Shown: positions 35,462-44,647 of the stretch, one piece after another | How the letters are laid out: each line of letters opens with the position of its first letter | Numbering within the stretch: position 1 is the first letter of the stretch | Assembly (NCBI GenBank): GCA_964569385.1 | Contig: CAZMUM010000030.1 | Location: 1-64,000 of the forward strand | Length of the DNA: 64,000 bases | From: JAADHX01 sp964569385 | Lineage (GTDB): Bacteria > Actinomycetota > Acidimicrobiia > Acidimicrobiales > Poriferisodalaceae | Direction of reading: 5' to 3' | Position numbers and translations under genes: made by a program | Notes under the pieces: generated by a model | Told to the model about the DNA's origin: nothing | The model's input: only the letters and a program-made list of their open reading frames with translations | Databases searched by the model: none

Positions 35462-38400
35462 GAGAATTCTTCCGCGCCATGGCCACATACGAACTCCGAA
35501 CACGCATCGAGCATCACGATGTGTCGTCCTGTTGTTATGTCGACGGCTTGTCTTGGCAAGAGATCGGGGACCGACGACGGACGAATCCCTAGACCGAGGA
35601 AACCCGCTGGATCGGCGAGGCGGTGTGAAAACCGCTGCGACACTTGGGCGCTGATTCGAGTGGGCACGCCGCGCTCTGAACGGGTCGACATCACGGCCAC
35701 GAGGCCCAAAGACGGTCCGTCGCGGAGCAGAGCCACAACCCGATTGGCTATGTCGTGGCTCCCGGTCGAGATCAGCCCGTCTATCCAGAAATCAATGCCA
35801 TCGATCACCAGCAACACCAGAGGCTGGCATGGCGATTGTGAGGCATTGGACGCTGAGGTTCGGCGTCGATAGTCGAGCTCGGCCTCCATCCTCTCAATGA
35901 AGTCGAGCACGTCGGCAGTATCATCACGGCCAATTGATTGGCTCCGGAGCCTCCCGTGGGAAAGTTGCCGCGTGCCGCCATCAACAACATGGACACACAC
36001 GCGGCCAGACACGTACGTATCGAGAACAGCACTCGTTATCGCGAACAAGGTGGCCTCGGTCTCGGCTTGGGCAACTCCGTGCACTACGAGATGGCCCTTT
36101 GCCGGCTCGAACCAGACTGGCTCCCGCGATTGGGTTTCTGGCGAATCCGCCAGTGCGATCTTCACCGCGCCTTGGGGTCCTGCGGCTTCACCGGTGCTGA
36201 TGTGGCAGCAGGTTTCGGGAAGTGGCGGTAACCATGGCTGTCTCACCGGGGCGCACTTCGCTATGACGGCAGCTTCGCTAAGAAGATCGACGTATCGCTC
36301 AAGGTCGGTCGGGCCGTCCGGGGCTATCGCATGACTCGCCGGACAACCAAACTCGGCACCGAGACCAAATGATCGCACCTCGACTGGCGGTACGTCGGCC
36401 CGCGTGCGGCCGCTGACGTACGCGGCTTGAAACCTGACCAACTCGTCGGACCCAGCGCGAATGATGCCGCGGCCAGGACTGCGGCGAGACAACTTGACAG
36501 CATCGACAACTCCAATCACGTCGTAGGAGTCGGCCTCGTCTTGAACTCGAAGAGCGACCCGCAAGTTGGTGTTGGCTCTGATCTTGGCATCGAGCACGCC
36601 AGCGGGCCGCTGAGTCGCCAGCACAAGATGTAACCCGAGGCTTCTCCCCCGCTGGGCCACGTCGATGAGCGCATCGAGCACATCGGGTAGTTCCGAGGCC
36701 AACGTCGCGAACTCGTCGACAACAAGCACCAGCCGCGGCATCCGCCGGCCAAGCTTACGAAACGCGCTTAGGTCGGATGCCTCAGCGTCGCGAAGCAACA
36801 GCTCGCGTCGGCGCAACTCGGCCGTCAGCCCACGCAGTGCTCGTTGTCCCAGGTATGGGTCGAGATCGGTCACCACCGCGGCGGTGTGCGGCAACTGGGC
36901 GCACGCGTCGAACGCGCCGCCACCTTTGTAGTCGAGAAGCACCAGGTTTAGATCCTCTGGGCTAGTCGCTTGAGCCATCGCCAGGACCCAGGTTCGAAGA
37001 AACTCGCTCTTTCCAGCACCTGTGGTTCCCGCTAACAGAGCGTGCGGTCCATCGGCAGCAAGATCAAGCACAATGGGGCCCTCGACTCCAACCCCTACGG
37101 CGGCCGGAGCCCCAGGGTCGGCTTCGGTACCAAGCCACGCAGAAGCGATGTCGGCGGCATCGGCAACAGGGCCAGAAACGTCGGCCAACGAAACCGCGTC
37201 CGGCAAGACTCGCCCGGACGGATCAGGCGGCTCGTCAGCGTCGACCAGCGGTGCTAAGGCACGACTGACTTGTTCGGTGAAGCGTTTGGATACTCCAATT
37301 GCGAGCGAACTGGCTCCGGTTTCGGCAGCACTCGGAGCATCCAGGTTAAGAACGTGGCAGTTACCCCTGCTGTCGACTTGAAGAATCACCCGGCATTGTG
37401 AGGGCAGCGCCGAAGTCTCGTTGGCGATGACAACCAAACCGGCCTGACCGTATGTAGAACGGACCGCCGCGGACACCGACCGCCACAGCTCAACGCCGTC
37501 GAGAAAGACGATGGGCCTGACCCCTTCGCCCAGCTGCGTTAGCGCTTCGCCAACCTCGGCCACGGTTTCGCCGTTGGTTGCGACCCGACTCGAGTCGAGA
37601 TGAGGAAGCCATTTGAGAGCCGCCCATTCAGCCGCGGCCGCGGCCTGGAGTAATAACACGAACGGATGCTCACCAGGACCACTGTTGACCGCGAGCGAAA
37701 CAGCGACTGCACGGGCAACCGCGACTGCCGCGGGCCTTGGGCCCACGACGCCCAACGAAACCGTTCCAAGATCGACTAACAGCGGAACAGCGCTCACTGT
37801 CGGGCCGGGGCTCTCGAACAGTGATTCATCGCCCCTGGCAATAGCCACGACACCGAAGTCAGAATCGTCTCGTCTCCGCTCCCAAAGCCGCGGGTCGAGG
37901 CCGGTCGCACGCCGAAACAATTCGTGCGCGGTCGGTTGAGCGCCCCGGCGCCGTTCGGTTTCGTCGTCGATGACGAGCTCGATTCCGCGAGCAAAGTCGC
38001 TCTCGAGTTTGGCCACCTCACCCTGATGACTACGGCTAGATTTGCGGTAGCGCCGAAGCGCGTCGACGTGGCGCGCTCCCGCGGTGACGAGACCACTGCC
38101 AGCAAACAACATGAACAGCGGATTCAGGATCAGGGCAATCACAATCGCTACCGGAACTGGGGCCAACAAGACGATCATCGACGGTCGTTCTGGTCGAGCT
38201 GGCGCTGACGGGAGCACAAGCTCGCCGGTCGTGGCCTCAGCGGCAGGTTCGCGCCCGACCGGGCGCGGAACTCGATGAACGACATGACCTCGACAAATAG
38301 CACCGTACGAGCCCAGGTCGCTTCGGTTCGACACGTCCTCCCAAATCGAGTCCGCGTCGGCAACGAAAGCGTCGCGGTCACAAGCAGCAGCCAGAACTCG

Positions 38401-38748
38401 CCCCGATCCGAGTCCAGCCACCGCTTGCAACGCTTGGTGCCGCGACGCACCGTCATGACTGCCAACATCGCCCACTTGCTCGGGCTCCGTAAGCGAAATG
38501 TGGCAGCCTTCGAACAGGTCGAGCACCCCGAGAAAGACATCGGGCCCATACCTGGCTTGACCGCACCAGAGATCAGCCGAAGAGCTCTCGATGCGGCGCT
38601 CGTCCTGGAACCCTGAGGCCTCCAGGACGTCTAGAAGGTGCGCGACGCGGGCCGACGCTGCGAAGGTGATTTCGATGTCGTGTTCTTGTCGACCACCGGT
38701 GAGCGTTACCGCCACCCGACGTCGGGCATTCGTCGGACTCGAATCCAT
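35440..38748 (-). CDS. Type VII secretion FtsK/SpoIIIE-like ATPase (EccC/EssC-like)
   Basis: A 1,102-aa protein. After an N-terminal region of about 180 residues come two adjacent membrane segments (MIVLLAPVPVAIVIALILN and FMLFAGSGLVTAG). A cytoplasmic linker precedes the first FtsK-type ATPase: Walker A LLAGTTGAGKSEFL near 573, LVLLDYKGGGAFD, Walker B LVLVVDEFATL near 678, and LVLATQRPAGVLDAKIRANT. A second ATPase-like domain near 890-1,090 has lost its P-loop (HGVAQAETEATLF, no GKS/T) but keeps LVLLVIDGIDFW. This matches EccC/EssC, the motor of type VII secretion. AGGGAG lies 6 nt before the ATG. It diverges from the WXG-like gene. The other core parts (EccB, D, E, MycP) are not in the window. 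Confidence 0.85.
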   Translation of the reverse strand: MDSSPTNARRRVAVTLTGGRQEHDIEITFAASARVAHLLDVLEASGFQDERRIESSSADLWCGQARYGPDVFLGVLDLFEGCHISLTEPEQVGDVGSHDGASRHQALQAVAGLGSGRVLAAACDRDAFVADADSIWEDVSNRSDLGSYGAICRGHVVHRVPRPVGREPAAEATTGELVLPSAPARPERPSMIVLLAPVPVAIVIALILNPLFMLFAGSGLVTAGARHVDALRRYRKSSRSHQGEVAKLESDFARGIELVIDDETERRRGAQPTAHELFRRATGLDPRLWERRRDDSDFGVVAIARGDESLFESPGPTVSAVPLLVDLGTVSLGVVGPRPAAVAVARAVAVSLAVNSGPGEHPFVLLLQAAAAAEWAALKWLPHLDSSRVATNGETVAEVGEALTQLGEGVRPIVFLDGVELWRSVSAAVRSTYGQAGLVVIANETSALPSQCRVILQVDSRGNCHVLNLDAPSAAETGASSLAIGVSKRFTEQVSRALAPLVDADEPPDPSGRVLPDAVSLADVSGPVADAADIASAWLGTEADPGAPAAVGVGVEGPIVLDLAADGPHALLAGTTGAGKSEFLRTWVLAMAQATSPEDLNLVLLDYKGGGAFDACAQLPHTAAVVTDLDPYLGQRALRGLTAELRRRELLLRDAEASDLSAFRKLGRRMPRLVLVVDEFATLASELPDVLDALIDVAQRGRSLGLHLVLATQRPAGVLDAKIRANTNLRVALRVQDEADSYDVIGVVDAVKLSRRSPGRGIIRAGSDELVRFQAAYVSGRTRADVPPVEVRSFGLGAEFGCPASHAIAPDGPTDLERYVDLLSEAAVIAKCAPVRQPWLPPLPETCCHISTGEAAGPQGAVKIALADSPETQSREPVWFEPAKGHLVVHGVAQAETEATLFAITSAVLDTYVSGRVCVHVVDGGTRQLSHGRLRSQSIGRDDTADVLDFIERMEAELDYRRRTSASNASQSPCQPLVLLVIDGIDFWIDGLISTGSHDIANRVVALLRDGPSLGLVAVMSTRSERGVPTRISAQVSQRFSHRLADPAGFLGLGIRPSSVPDLLPRQAVDITTGRHIVMLDACSEFVCGHGAEEFSIARTAR

Positions 38749-38891
38749 CGGGTTCTCCCTGAGACCGGACAGCAGTGCCCGATGACAGCGCTAACTTACC
38801 ATAGTTTCATGCTGTTTCAGTATTTTATGTGTGTTTCGTGATTCAGCCGGCTAGTGTGCCATTTCAATCACAACTAGCCCAGGAGACCCAT

Positions 38892-39377
38892 ATGGCCATG
38901 CTCGGAGCCCAGCTCGAAGACCTCGAAGCACTACGAGACCAGCTAACGCGAACTTCAGAAGCAATCGGCAACGCCAGCACCAACGCCACCGCCGAGACAG
39001 CCAGCGTCGTAGGCACAGTCCGCGATGCCTCGACATTGGCGCTCAGCCGCGTCTCGGCAACGATGGACACCTTAAGTGGATCGGTGCACGAATCGGCAAA
39101 TCGCGCCGCCAACGCAGGCTGGACAGGGGCCAACCAGGTTCGCTTCTTAGAAGCCCACGGCGAGTTCACCTCGGCCATGGGCGAGGTCGATGCAGCCACG
39201 CGCGAAGCCTTCGATCAGTTCCAGCTCAACGTTAGCCAGATGGCCGAAACACTTGAGTCGTTTCAGTCGAACCTTCAGCTATCGCTGACCCGGGCCACGG
39301 ACTCAACCCAAACAATGGCTCGGGCCGTCGAGGGACAACGTTCGAATCTCGACATGGCCATGAACCAAGGCCTCTGA
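38892..39377 (+). CDS. WXG100-like type VII secretion substrate
   Basis: A 161-aa all-helical protein, longer than the usual 100 residues. Two long helices flank a central WTGANQVRF (Trp77-x-Gly79), the WXG turn. Ser/Thr/Ala-rich helices with heptad spacing lie before it, and EFTSAMGEVDAATREAFDQF after it. The last 40 residues form an extra helix with QTMARAVEGQRSN. There is no signal peptide, as expected for the family. ATG 38892 follows AGGAG with 6 nt spacing, excluding an upstream in-frame ATG at 38829. It is transcribed away from the EccC-like ATPase across an AT-rich 143-bp promoter region, and is probably its substrate. Confidence 0.78.
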   Translation: MAMLGAQLEDLEALRDQLTRTSEAIGNASTNATAETASVVGTVRDASTLALSRVSATMDTLSGSVHESANRAANAGWTGANQVRFLEAHGEFTSAMGEVDAATREAFDQFQLNVSQMAETLESFQSNLQLSLTRATDSTQTMARAVEGQRSNLDMAMNQGL

Positions 39378-39420
39378 GTACCAACCAGACCTCAGCGCCG
39401 ACTCCTAAGAAACGTCCATC

Positions 39421-39843
39421 ATGCCCTATGCCGAGGACTTCGAAGCAGCTGGGCGCAGCCTCGACCACGTCGCGAACCTGACAGAAAACCTCGGCTCGCC
39501 GTTGACGTCTGCTTCAGGTACCGATGTAGTTGCTGGGGGCCAACTCTCAATCGTTGTCGCGACGGTTCTAGGCCAGTCGGTCGGCATCTGTCATCGGGCC
39601 GCTTTTGAACTAGATCAGTTGGCCCAGGAGTGCCGTCGCCGAGCTCAGGTATGTCGAGATGCCACCGCAGCTGCGCTCACACACCGCCAAAACATGCGCC
39701 AGTACTCTGCCCAAGCGAGCAGCTGGCGCGTCGCATGGGCCAGACACGTTGAGGCCCCGAGCGACGTGCCAAGTCCCGGACCACCGCCAACTCATCCGGG
39801 GCCTCCACCGCGGCCACCCGCGTGGGTCGATATTCGCCGCTAG
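39421..39843 (+). CDS. Small helical ESX-associated-like protein with proline-rich tail
   Basis: A 140-aa protein. Residues 1-110 are predicted helical (AEDFEAAGRSLDHVANLTEN, FELDQLAQECRRRAQVCRDA). The tail SPGPPPTHPGPPPRPPAW is proline-rich. It has no signal peptide and no WXG motif. Size and layout resemble small secretion-associated proteins encoded next to WXG100 genes, but I do not recognise a named family. It lies 43 bp after the WXG-like gene and 80 bp before the 842-aa gene, on the same strand, so one transcript is likely. Confidence 0.65.
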   Translation: MPYAEDFEAAGRSLDHVANLTENLGSPLTSASGTDVVAGGQLSIVVATVLGQSVGICHRAAFELDQLAQECRRRAQVCRDATAAALTHRQNMRQYSAQASSWRVAWARHVEAPSDVPSPGPPPTHPGPPPRPPAWVDIRR

Positions 39844-39923
39844 CCACCCGGCCTACACGCCTATGCGCTACCAGGTAGCGCTCCCCCGCTCCCAGTCGAA
39901 TCACCGAAACAAAGGAATTCTCT

Positions 39924-42452
39924 GTGCCCAGTCGCGTCGCCATCGACCCTGGCCTGGTTCTCGCCCTGGCCAGGCTCCTTCGAAACCAGGCGGCAATGGC
40001 CAACGAAGCTGCCAACACATCAGCCCATGTCGCTGCGGCTGTGGAGTTGAGCTCTCCGGTGGGTACCGACTTGGACAGCGTGGCCGACATGTGGCGATGC
40101 CTCGGAGCTTCGCTCGAATCCAGAGCGCTCTTAGCGGCCGGATTCACCCTAAACCTTCCGGCGCCAAACTTTGGTGTTGCGCTGGTGAGCACCAAAGGAG
40201 GCTCTCGCTTCGACCGATTCACCTACAAGAAGGTCTGGCAGCTGGTCGAGACCGTCAAACAACTATCGGACCGCGAACTTGGTTCGATGTGGGCTGGTTT
40301 GAGCGTCAAACAGCGAGCAATGCTGCTCGATGCCCTTCTAACAACGGGCTACACCGATGTCGCCGTCCGTTTGGCCCTGGTATCTGATCCCCTTAGCAAC
40401 GGACGCTCACGGCTCGACGGCTCCGATCTGCTCGAGCAGATCGGTCAATGGTTGCCGCTACTTGAGGTTGCCTCTGGATCGATCCCCGATGGCACCCTGA
40501 GCTACGACGAGCTGGTTCTGGCCGCCTCAGCCGAGCAGGGTGTTCTGCCGGAGTGGCTCGCAATCGCCACGTCAACGTTCGCGTCGAGCCCTTCGCTGTT
40601 CGAGACTGTCGCCTGGAGCCGCGCGGGAGTACAGGATCACTCAACGGCAACGGGCGCTGGCTCACTGCTGGGTTACTTTGAGGTACGAAACACCATCACC
40701 GTCGCAGACATCGACGAGGCCGTAACTCAGATCGGCATCGCGAAATTACTAGCCGACCCGACCGTATTCGACCGTCTAGACGCGGCAAAAACCGGCGCCG
40801 CCAATGGTCACGTCAGCATCGAGGACGTTGAGATCGCGATCGACAACGGCTGGTACGGATCCGCTGAGACTGAGCTGCTCAAACACCTGATCATCCCCGG
40901 TGTGTTTTCTCGCATCGAATCAACCGATGACCGCGCCAGAGGCACACAGCTCAGCCGCGGCCGCCTGTACTGGACCGATGTTGCCTCTCTGGCCATCAAT
41001 CTCCACGCCTTTGCCTCCGAGCCCAGCGATGCACTCCAGTTCCTCGAATGGTTACCTAAACCGTACCTGGACCCAACCGGTCGGACCCACGGCCTCGACA
41101 TCAGGCTGAGCTCAGACGATGGCATCCGCGCTCTGGCATCTGCGGCTCTGGCCGGAACTAACGGCATCGTCGAGCAGACCCTCGTCGTGGCGGCGCTGCC
41201 CGAATCGGCCGGGGGCGAACGAAACCAGTTGATCACGCTGTACTACTCAGAGCTCGGGTTGCAGATGAACAACGTCCTGAATGCCCGCTACGTCGACAAT
41301 CCGATGGATCCGACCGAGCCCAACCACAGTGGTGCCAACTGGATGTTGATGGCGCCATGGGCCTCGAACTCGATCCGCCCGGCTTTACTGGGAGCACCAG
41401 TGGACATCTCCCTCTTTTTCGATCAGGCACCTTCGGTCGGCGACCGTCAACAACTCGCCGATGGCAACCAGACAATCTTCGGCGACATCGCGCCTCGGTA
41501 CGCGGCCGTAGTTGCCGCAGCTCGCGATGGCGTGTTCGAGAACCCAGATTCGTTCGTCGAGTTCTTCGCCAACTCGACCCTGCCCGACCGAGGGCCAATG
41601 TTCTCAATCGGACACAACCAGCTCCGCGACGGCTTCGCATATCTTGCTGCGGCTGTGAATGAGCGCGATGCAGCCAAACGACAACACCTCACCAATCTGT
41701 CGAACACACTGCTGGCAATTCACGAACAGGCTGCCGTTCAGCCTCAACTCGCCGCTCTGACCGACCTCGGGGTTGGCGACGACGGCATTGTTCGAGGTAT
41801 CGGCGGCGAAATCTTCGCTTATGTGCAGGGCGGCGATGCGGTAGTTGCCACTTCGCTCATGACTTTGAGCATCGGTCAGCCGGATCGACGCAGCACAATC
41901 GAACTAAGAGTGAGCAACGACCTTGAACCCAACACTTTCGCCAAATCAAACAACCTCATTGTCGACACCCCGCTAACGGCCTTGCTCGACCCTGACCGCC
42001 GCCGCGTGGTCAATGTTGACGACGCTCAAGTGCATCTTCGGGGCGGCGACGCAGAGTTCTCACTCCCAGATCTGGGCGGTTGGAACAACCCACCACCCGA
42101 ACACCATCGCGACGCCTTCCCAACTTCGGCCAGAACCTGGTACGACGCCGGTACGAACAACGTGATCATTCTCCCAGCTGGCGAGCCGCCGGTCTTCATC
42201 ACCGAGGGGCGCAGCACACCAGGGACGAACAACCTTGCCGGAACTGGCGCCGTCGACTGGGGCGACCCGGACGATCGAATGTGGTACATCGCGAACCTGT
42301 TTCAGCAGAGCCACACAGAACCCAAACTATGGGACCTTCAGTACCAACTTGGGCTCGACCGAACCCACGACGGAACCGCCGCGTTCGGCTATCTACCAGC
42401 GACCGTTCGGTCGCTCTTTGGCAAATCTAGCCGTCGAAATCGTCGGGATTGA
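39924..42452 (+). CDS. 842-aa candidate type VII-secreted protein of unknown function
   Basis: The protein starts at GTG 39924 after AAAGGA (7 nt spacing). Residues 1-100 are an alpha-helical WXG/LXG-like region (LARLLRNQAAMANEAANTSA, SVADMWRCLGASLESRALLA). The middle carries short EF-hand-like loops (SIPDGTLSYDELV near 195, GAANGHVSIEDVE near 295) lacking the first acidic ligand. Residues 400-842 are a mixed region with no enzyme motif I recognise. There is no signal peptide or membrane helix. Context, a helical N-terminus and size suggest a large substrate, possibly a toxin-like effector. However, no immunity gene follows: the next gene is convergent and overlaps its end by 26 bp. Confidence 0.65.
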   Translation: MPSRVAIDPGLVLALARLLRNQAAMANEAANTSAHVAAAVELSSPVGTDLDSVADMWRCLGASLESRALLAAGFTLNLPAPNFGVALVSTKGGSRFDRFTYKKVWQLVETVKQLSDRELGSMWAGLSVKQRAMLLDALLTTGYTDVAVRLALVSDPLSNGRSRLDGSDLLEQIGQWLPLLEVASGSIPDGTLSYDELVLAASAEQGVLPEWLAIATSTFASSPSLFETVAWSRAGVQDHSTATGAGSLLGYFEVRNTITVADIDEAVTQIGIAKLLADPTVFDRLDAAKTGAANGHVSIEDVEIAIDNGWYGSAETELLKHLIIPGVFSRIESTDDRARGTQLSRGRLYWTDVASLAINLHAFASEPSDALQFLEWLPKPYLDPTGRTHGLDIRLSSDDGIRALASAALAGTNGIVEQTLVVAALPESAGGERNQLITLYYSELGLQMNNVLNARYVDNPMDPTEPNHSGANWMLMAPWASNSIRPALLGAPVDISLFFDQAPSVGDRQQLADGNQTIFGDIAPRYAAVVAAARDGVFENPDSFVEFFANSTLPDRGPMFSIGHNQLRDGFAYLAAAVNERDAAKRQHLTNLSNTLLAIHEQAAVQPQLAALTDLGVGDDGIVRGIGGEIFAYVQGGDAVVATSLMTLSIGQPDRRSTIELRVSNDLEPNTFAKSNNLIVDTPLTALLDPDRRRVVNVDDAQVHLRGGDAEFSLPDLGGWNNPPPEHHRDAFPTSARTWYDAGTNNVIILPAGEPPVFITEGRSTPGTNNLAGTGAVDWGDPDDRMWYIANLFQQSHTEPKLWDLQYQLGLDRTHDGTAAFGYLPATVRSLFGKSSRRNRRD

Positions 42453-42978
42453 TGTCGTCCAGGAACTGCTTGAATTCGTCGAGTAACACATCGGGGTCGG
42501 CGTCTTCAGCGGCATCGTCGCCGCTACTATCGGCTGACAACCCGCCAGCCAAGATGTCATCTGGGTGGTCTGAGCCCTCAATTAGTGGCTGCCCGGCAAT
42601 GTCGAGCACTTCGTCGCTGGCAAAGATCGGCGCGCCGCTACGAACCGCCAAGGCAACGGCATCACTTGGGCGAGCCGATACACGGCGTTCGACTCCGAGC
42701 GTGTCGAGCACAAGCTCTGCGAAGAAGGTGTGGTCGCGTAACTCGGTGACAACAACGCGCACCAGCCTGGTATCGAGGGCATCGAGAAGTTGAGCCATGA
42801 GGTCGTGGGTCATTGGTCTCGCGGTGCGCACACCATCGACGCCGCGGCCAATTGCTTGGGCCTCAGGCACATCGATCACGATAGGAAGCACGCGCTGACC
42901 GTCGGCCTCACGCAGCAACATCATCGGAGTGTTGAACGGCAGCTCGACCTGGACACCTATGAGTTCCATCTCGACCAT
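42427..42978 (-). CDS. DUF151/BFN (bifunctional nuclease) family protein
   Basis: A 183-aa protein. MELIGVQVELPFNTPMMLLR, LPIVIDVPEAQAIGRGVDGV, HDLMAQLLDALDTRLVRVVV and RVSARPSDAVALAVRSGAPI are the conserved blocks of the BFN/DUF151 domain (residues 1-130). An acidic Asp/Glu/Ser-rich tail follows (residues 135-183). It matches Rv1829 in the conserved actinobacterial series. Nuclease activity was reported for plant relatives; the bacterial role is unsettled. ATG 42978 was taken; ATG 42969 (MELIGV) is equally possible. Confidence 0.88.
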   Translation of the reverse strand: MVEMELIGVQVELPFNTPMMLLREADGQRVLPIVIDVPEAQAIGRGVDGVRTARPMTHDLMAQLLDALDTRLVRVVVTELRDHTFFAELVLDTLGVERRVSARPSDAVALAVRSGAPIFASDEVLDIAGQPLIEGSDHPDDILAGGLSADSSGDDAAEDADPDVLLDEFKQFLDDINPDDFDG

Positions 42979-42993
42979 GGCCGAAACCCTAAC

Positions 42994-43779
42994 TCACCGA
43001 TCGAGGTGATCGGCCAGCGCTTGCCTCATCATGGCGGCGCGTAGCTGCGAACCCATCGAGTTGAGCTCCTCAAGTCGATCAAATGCAGCCCGCCTGGCCG
43101 TCGGGTTCCGCTGACGAACTAGTGGCATGACCACTTGTTCGAAGATGCTGGCCTCGCGCTCTGCGGAGTGTTTGTACATACGCAGGTGGCGGGGCTCCAC
43201 GCCGAACTTCAGAAACTTGGCGGCAATATGGGCAACCGCCAGAGCTTCGCCATCGTAGTAAGTACTTGGTCCGAGCTGGCGGCTGGCGAAGAACCCGTAA
43301 CGCTCGAGCTCTGCGAGCGCGCTCGGTGCCAGACCAGTCGCACCGGCTAGTTCGTCCATCGTGAGAGTTACCGACGTTGGCCCGCTGTCGAGCAACGAAC
43401 TCTCGCCAGAACTGTCGCGGTTGTTGTGATCGGCTTCTGGCGACAGTGACGACGAGGCGGTCCCAAGAGTTAGGTCCGATTGCGAGCCAACAGCGAGTCC
43501 GGTATTGGCCTCGATCTCTGGCTCAGGCTGAAGATGATCGCCGGCAGCGATGCGCTCGCGGATCACGCGAAGAGGCAAGAAGTTGTCGCGCTGTTGTGTG
43601 AGGACCCACCTCAGCTTGGTGATGTCGGGTTCGTAGAATTTGCGATATCCCGAGGGCGTACGTTCGGGATCTATGAGCCCTTGCGTCTCGAGAAACCGTA
43701 TCTTGGAGATCGTGACGTCGGCAAAGTCTGGCTGCAAGAGCGTAAGCACTTCACCAATCGACAGATGCTCTCTAGCCAT
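42994..43779 (-). CDS. MerR-family regulator, Rv1828-like
   Basis: A 261-aa protein. The N-terminal MerR winged helix reads LSIGEVLTLLQPDFADVTIS, then KIRFLETQGLIDPERTPSGY. A Ser-rich linker (residues 105-145) is followed by a second helix-turn-helix-like segment (MDELAGATGLAPSALAELER) and a helical C-terminus. This two-part layout fits mycobacterial Rv1828. It sits 15 bp upstream of DUF151 and 1 bp downstream of garA in one minus-strand operon. Confidence 0.88.
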   Translation of the reverse strand: MAREHLSIGEVLTLLQPDFADVTISKIRFLETQGLIDPERTPSGYRKFYEPDITKLRWVLTQQRDNFLPLRVIRERIAAGDHLQPEPEIEANTGLAVGSQSDLTLGTASSSLSPEADHNNRDSSGESSLLDSGPTSVTLTMDELAGATGLAPSALAELERYGFFASRQLGPSTYYDGEALAVAHIAAKFLKFGVEPRHLRMYKHSAEREASIFEQVVMPLVRQRNPTARRAAFDRLEELNSMGSQLRAAMMRQALADHLDR

Positions 43780-43780
43780 G

Positions 43781-44254
43781 TCAGGCTTTCTCGACCAGAT
43801 ACAACAGCTTGAACTTTCCTATCTGAACTTCGTCGCCATTCGAGAGCGGCGCCGTATCGATTCTTTGGCCATTGAGGTAGGTGCCGTTCAGCGAACCGGC
43901 ATCGGCGACAACGTGGCCGCCTTCGACCCTGCGAATCTCGACGTGACGGCGCGACACGGTGATGTCGTCGAGGAAGATCTCACTTTCGGGGTGTCGGCCG
44001 GCGTTGACAACTTCGCCGCTTATGGCAAATCGCGACCCTGACCGATGCCCGGAGGTAACCACCATCTGGGCCGTAGTGGCACCGGCTGGTGCAGGAGTTG
44101 TTGCATCGGACGCTGGCAAACCGTGCTCGTCGAGCGGCGCCATACCTAAGGTGCGGTCGTCGGTCTCCACTACCAGCTGGTGGCCGCAGCTCGCGCAAAA
44201 TCGGCTACCGACCGGGTTCTGATGCCCGCAGCCTGTGCAGAACAAGGTATTCAC
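43781..44254 (-). CDS. garA: GarA-like FHA protein with N-terminal zinc ribbon
   Basis: A 157-aa protein. Residues 1-26 are a zinc ribbon (CTGCGHQNPVGSRFCASCGH). A Pro/Ala linker leads to an FHA domain: NAGRHPESEIFLDDITVSRR, then DAGSLNGTYLNGQRID and GDEVQIGKFKLLYL. The phosphothreonine-binding residues (Arg in GRH, Ser-Arg-Arg-His, Asn in SLNGT) are present. The FHA half is very close to mycobacterial GarA, which inhibits 2-oxoglutarate dehydrogenase and activates glutamate dehydrogenase depending on kinase signals. The classic ETTSVF phospho-site is replaced by the ribbon and TDDRTLGM, so regulation may differ. Its ATG overlaps the gcvH stop. Confidence 0.88.
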   Translation of the reverse strand: MNTLFCTGCGHQNPVGSRFCASCGHQLVVETDDRTLGMAPLDEHGLPASDATTPAPAGATTAQMVVTSGHRSGSRFAISGEVVNAGRHPESEIFLDDITVSRRHVEIRRVEGGHVVADAGSLNGTYLNGQRIDTAPLSNGDEVQIGKFKLLYLVEKA

Positions 44255-44637
44255 TCTTCGGTCAACGCCACGTACGCCTCGGCATTCATCAGGCCATCGA
44301 GGTCGGTCAGATTGGAGAGCTCGATGCTACAGATCCAACCCTCACCGTAGGGATCTTCGTTTAGGGTTTCGGGGGCGTCCTCGAGGACAGAATTTACTTC
44401 GACGACCTTTCCGGCCACCGGTGCGAACACATCGGAAACCGACTTTGTACTCTCTATCTCGCCAAACGATTCGTCGGCCTCCAACTCGCGGCCAACGTCG
44501 GGAAGCTCGACATACACCACGTCGCCAAGAGCATCTTGGGCGTAGTCAGTAATGCCGATCCGAACAGTGTTGCTATCGCCATAGCGGCGAACCCATTCGT
44601 GGTCTTTGGAGTAGCTGAGATCGTCGGGCGTATTCAT
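44251..44637 (-). CDS. gcvH: Glycine cleavage system H protein
   Basis: A 128-aa lipoyl carrier of the glycine cleavage system. It has the start YSKDHEWVRRYGD, the middle GDVVYVELPDVG, the lipoylated Lys in IESTKSVSDVFAPVAG and the end DPYGEGWICSIELSN. The length is standard for GcvH. ATG 44637 is preferred over TTG 44646. It is part of the pgsA-gcvH-garA-merR-DUF151 operon, with 10 bp to pgsA and a 4-bp overlap with garA. The P and T subunits are not in the window. Confidence 0.95.
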   Translation of the reverse strand: MNTPDDLSYSKDHEWVRRYGDSNTVRIGITDYAQDALGDVVYVELPDVGRELEADESFGEIESTKSVSDVFAPVAGKVVEVNSVLEDAPETLNEDPYGEGWICSIELSNLTDLDGLMNAEAYVALTEE

Positions 44638-44647
44638 GCTCGCCAAG

